This document shows, one piece after another, positions 8,672-9,045 of a stretch of DNA of 9,045 nt. Position 1 is the stretch's first letter, and each line of letters starts with the position of its first letter. The notes below the pieces were generated by a model. It was not told the origin of the DNA. It worked only from the letters and a program-made list of their open reading frames with translations, and did no database searches. The position numbers and the translations under genes were made by a program. Source of the DNA: DYRB01 sp041307765 (GTDB taxonomy: Bacteria; Pseudomonadota; Gammaproteobacteria; Chromatiales; Chromatiaceae); the NCBI GenBank assembly GCA_041307765.1, contig JBFZCW010000058.1:1-9045 (forward strand), written 5' to 3'.

Positions 8672-9045
8672 CTAATCGGCCTGCCGCCTCAGGAACGCCG
8701 GGATGTCAAGGTAATCCAGATCGGATTCCCCTCCCGCTTCGGCCAGGGCCTGGGCGCCGGCGGCGTGGACCCTGCGGTAGTAGGCAGGGCGGTCCATCTC
8801 ACGATAGTCCGGCGTACCTCCATCGTTCCGGCCGCCAGAGACCACACGCATGGCCGGTTCGTCCTTGAACGCAGTGCGCAGCGTGGCCGCACGCCGGTCA
8901 CCCAGCCCGGTAGCTACCACGGTGACGCGCAGCTCGTCGGCCAGATCCATGTCGATGACGGTCCCGACGACCACCGTGGCGTCGTCGTCCGCGAAGTCGC
9001 GTACCGTGTCGCCAACCTCGTGGAATTCGCCGATGGCCAGGGAGG
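8672..9045 (-). CDS. ftsZ: FtsZ, C-terminal part (runs off right edge)
   Basis: The last 124 residues of FtsZ, the tubulin-like GTPase that forms the division ring. The visible part begins in the C-terminal subdomain (SLAIGEFHEVGDTVRDFA), continues through DDATVVVGTVIDMDLADELRV and VTVVATGLG, then a variable linker of about 60 residues, and ends in the conserved peptide DYLDIPAFLRRQAD. That peptide binds FtsA and ZipA in relatives. The GTP-binding domain lies outside the window. The stop is TAG at 8672-8674. No terminator is visible before the lpxC promoter, so transcription from the division cluster may continue into lpxC. Confidence 0.97.
   Translation of the reverse strand, partial: SLAIGEFHEVGDTVRDFADDDATVVVGTVIDMDLADELRVTVVATGLGDRRAATLRTAFKDEPAMRVVSGGRNDGGTPDYREMDRPAYYRRVHAAGAQALAEAGGESDLDYLDIPAFLRRQAD

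Overview
The window is GC-rich DNA from a Gammaproteobacterium. It carries the conserved block that follows the division cluster, read mostly on the minus strand: ftsZ (3' end) - lpxC - dciA (opposite strand) - LytM/M23 peptidase - secA - argJ - mutT/ThiE fusion - AAA+ ATPase (5' part). This gene order recalls Pseudomonas. In E. coli the corresponding order is lpxC-secM-secA-mutT. The protein motifs are gammaproteobacterial (LpxC starting M-I-R-Q-R-T-L, FtsZ ending DYLDIPAFLRRQAD). High GC and the CbbQ/NorQ-type ATPase make a chemo- or phototrophic member (Chromatiales/Ectothiorhodospiraceae-like) plausible, but that placement is inference.

Layout from high to low coordinates, following transcription. 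The right edge holds the last 124 residues of FtsZ. A 258-base gap contains the best promoter of the window (TTGCAA, 17-base spacer, extended -10) and leads into lpxC. The 3' ends of lpxC and dciA converge and overlap by 31 bases. dciA and the M23 gene diverge from a 177-base region. The M23 gene is followed by a strong hairpin, then a candidate promoter close to secA. secA, argJ and the mutT/ThiE fusion are separated by exactly 12 bases each and look like one operon. After a 138-base gap the AAA+ ATPase gene runs off the left edge.

The genes serve core cell functions: division (FtsZ), the committed step of lipid A synthesis (LpxC), loading of the replicative helicase (DciA), cell-wall hydrolysis or its control (M23), protein export (SecA), the arginine acetyl cycle (ArgJ) and nucleotide-pool cleaning (MutT). 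The AAA+ ATPase is the only accessory-looking gene; its family activates metalloenzymes such as Rubisco or nitric oxide reductase, and its partner should lie beyond the left edge.

I found no mobile element, CRISPR array, tRNA or rRNA, and no clear new multi-gene system. The points most worth a second look are a degenerate ThiE-like domain on MutT, an insertion in SecA domain NBD1, an in-frame upstream start with a good ribosome site before lpxC, an AAA+ gene with no ATG or GTG start, and a run of four genes in one reading frame separated only by stop codons and short open spacers.
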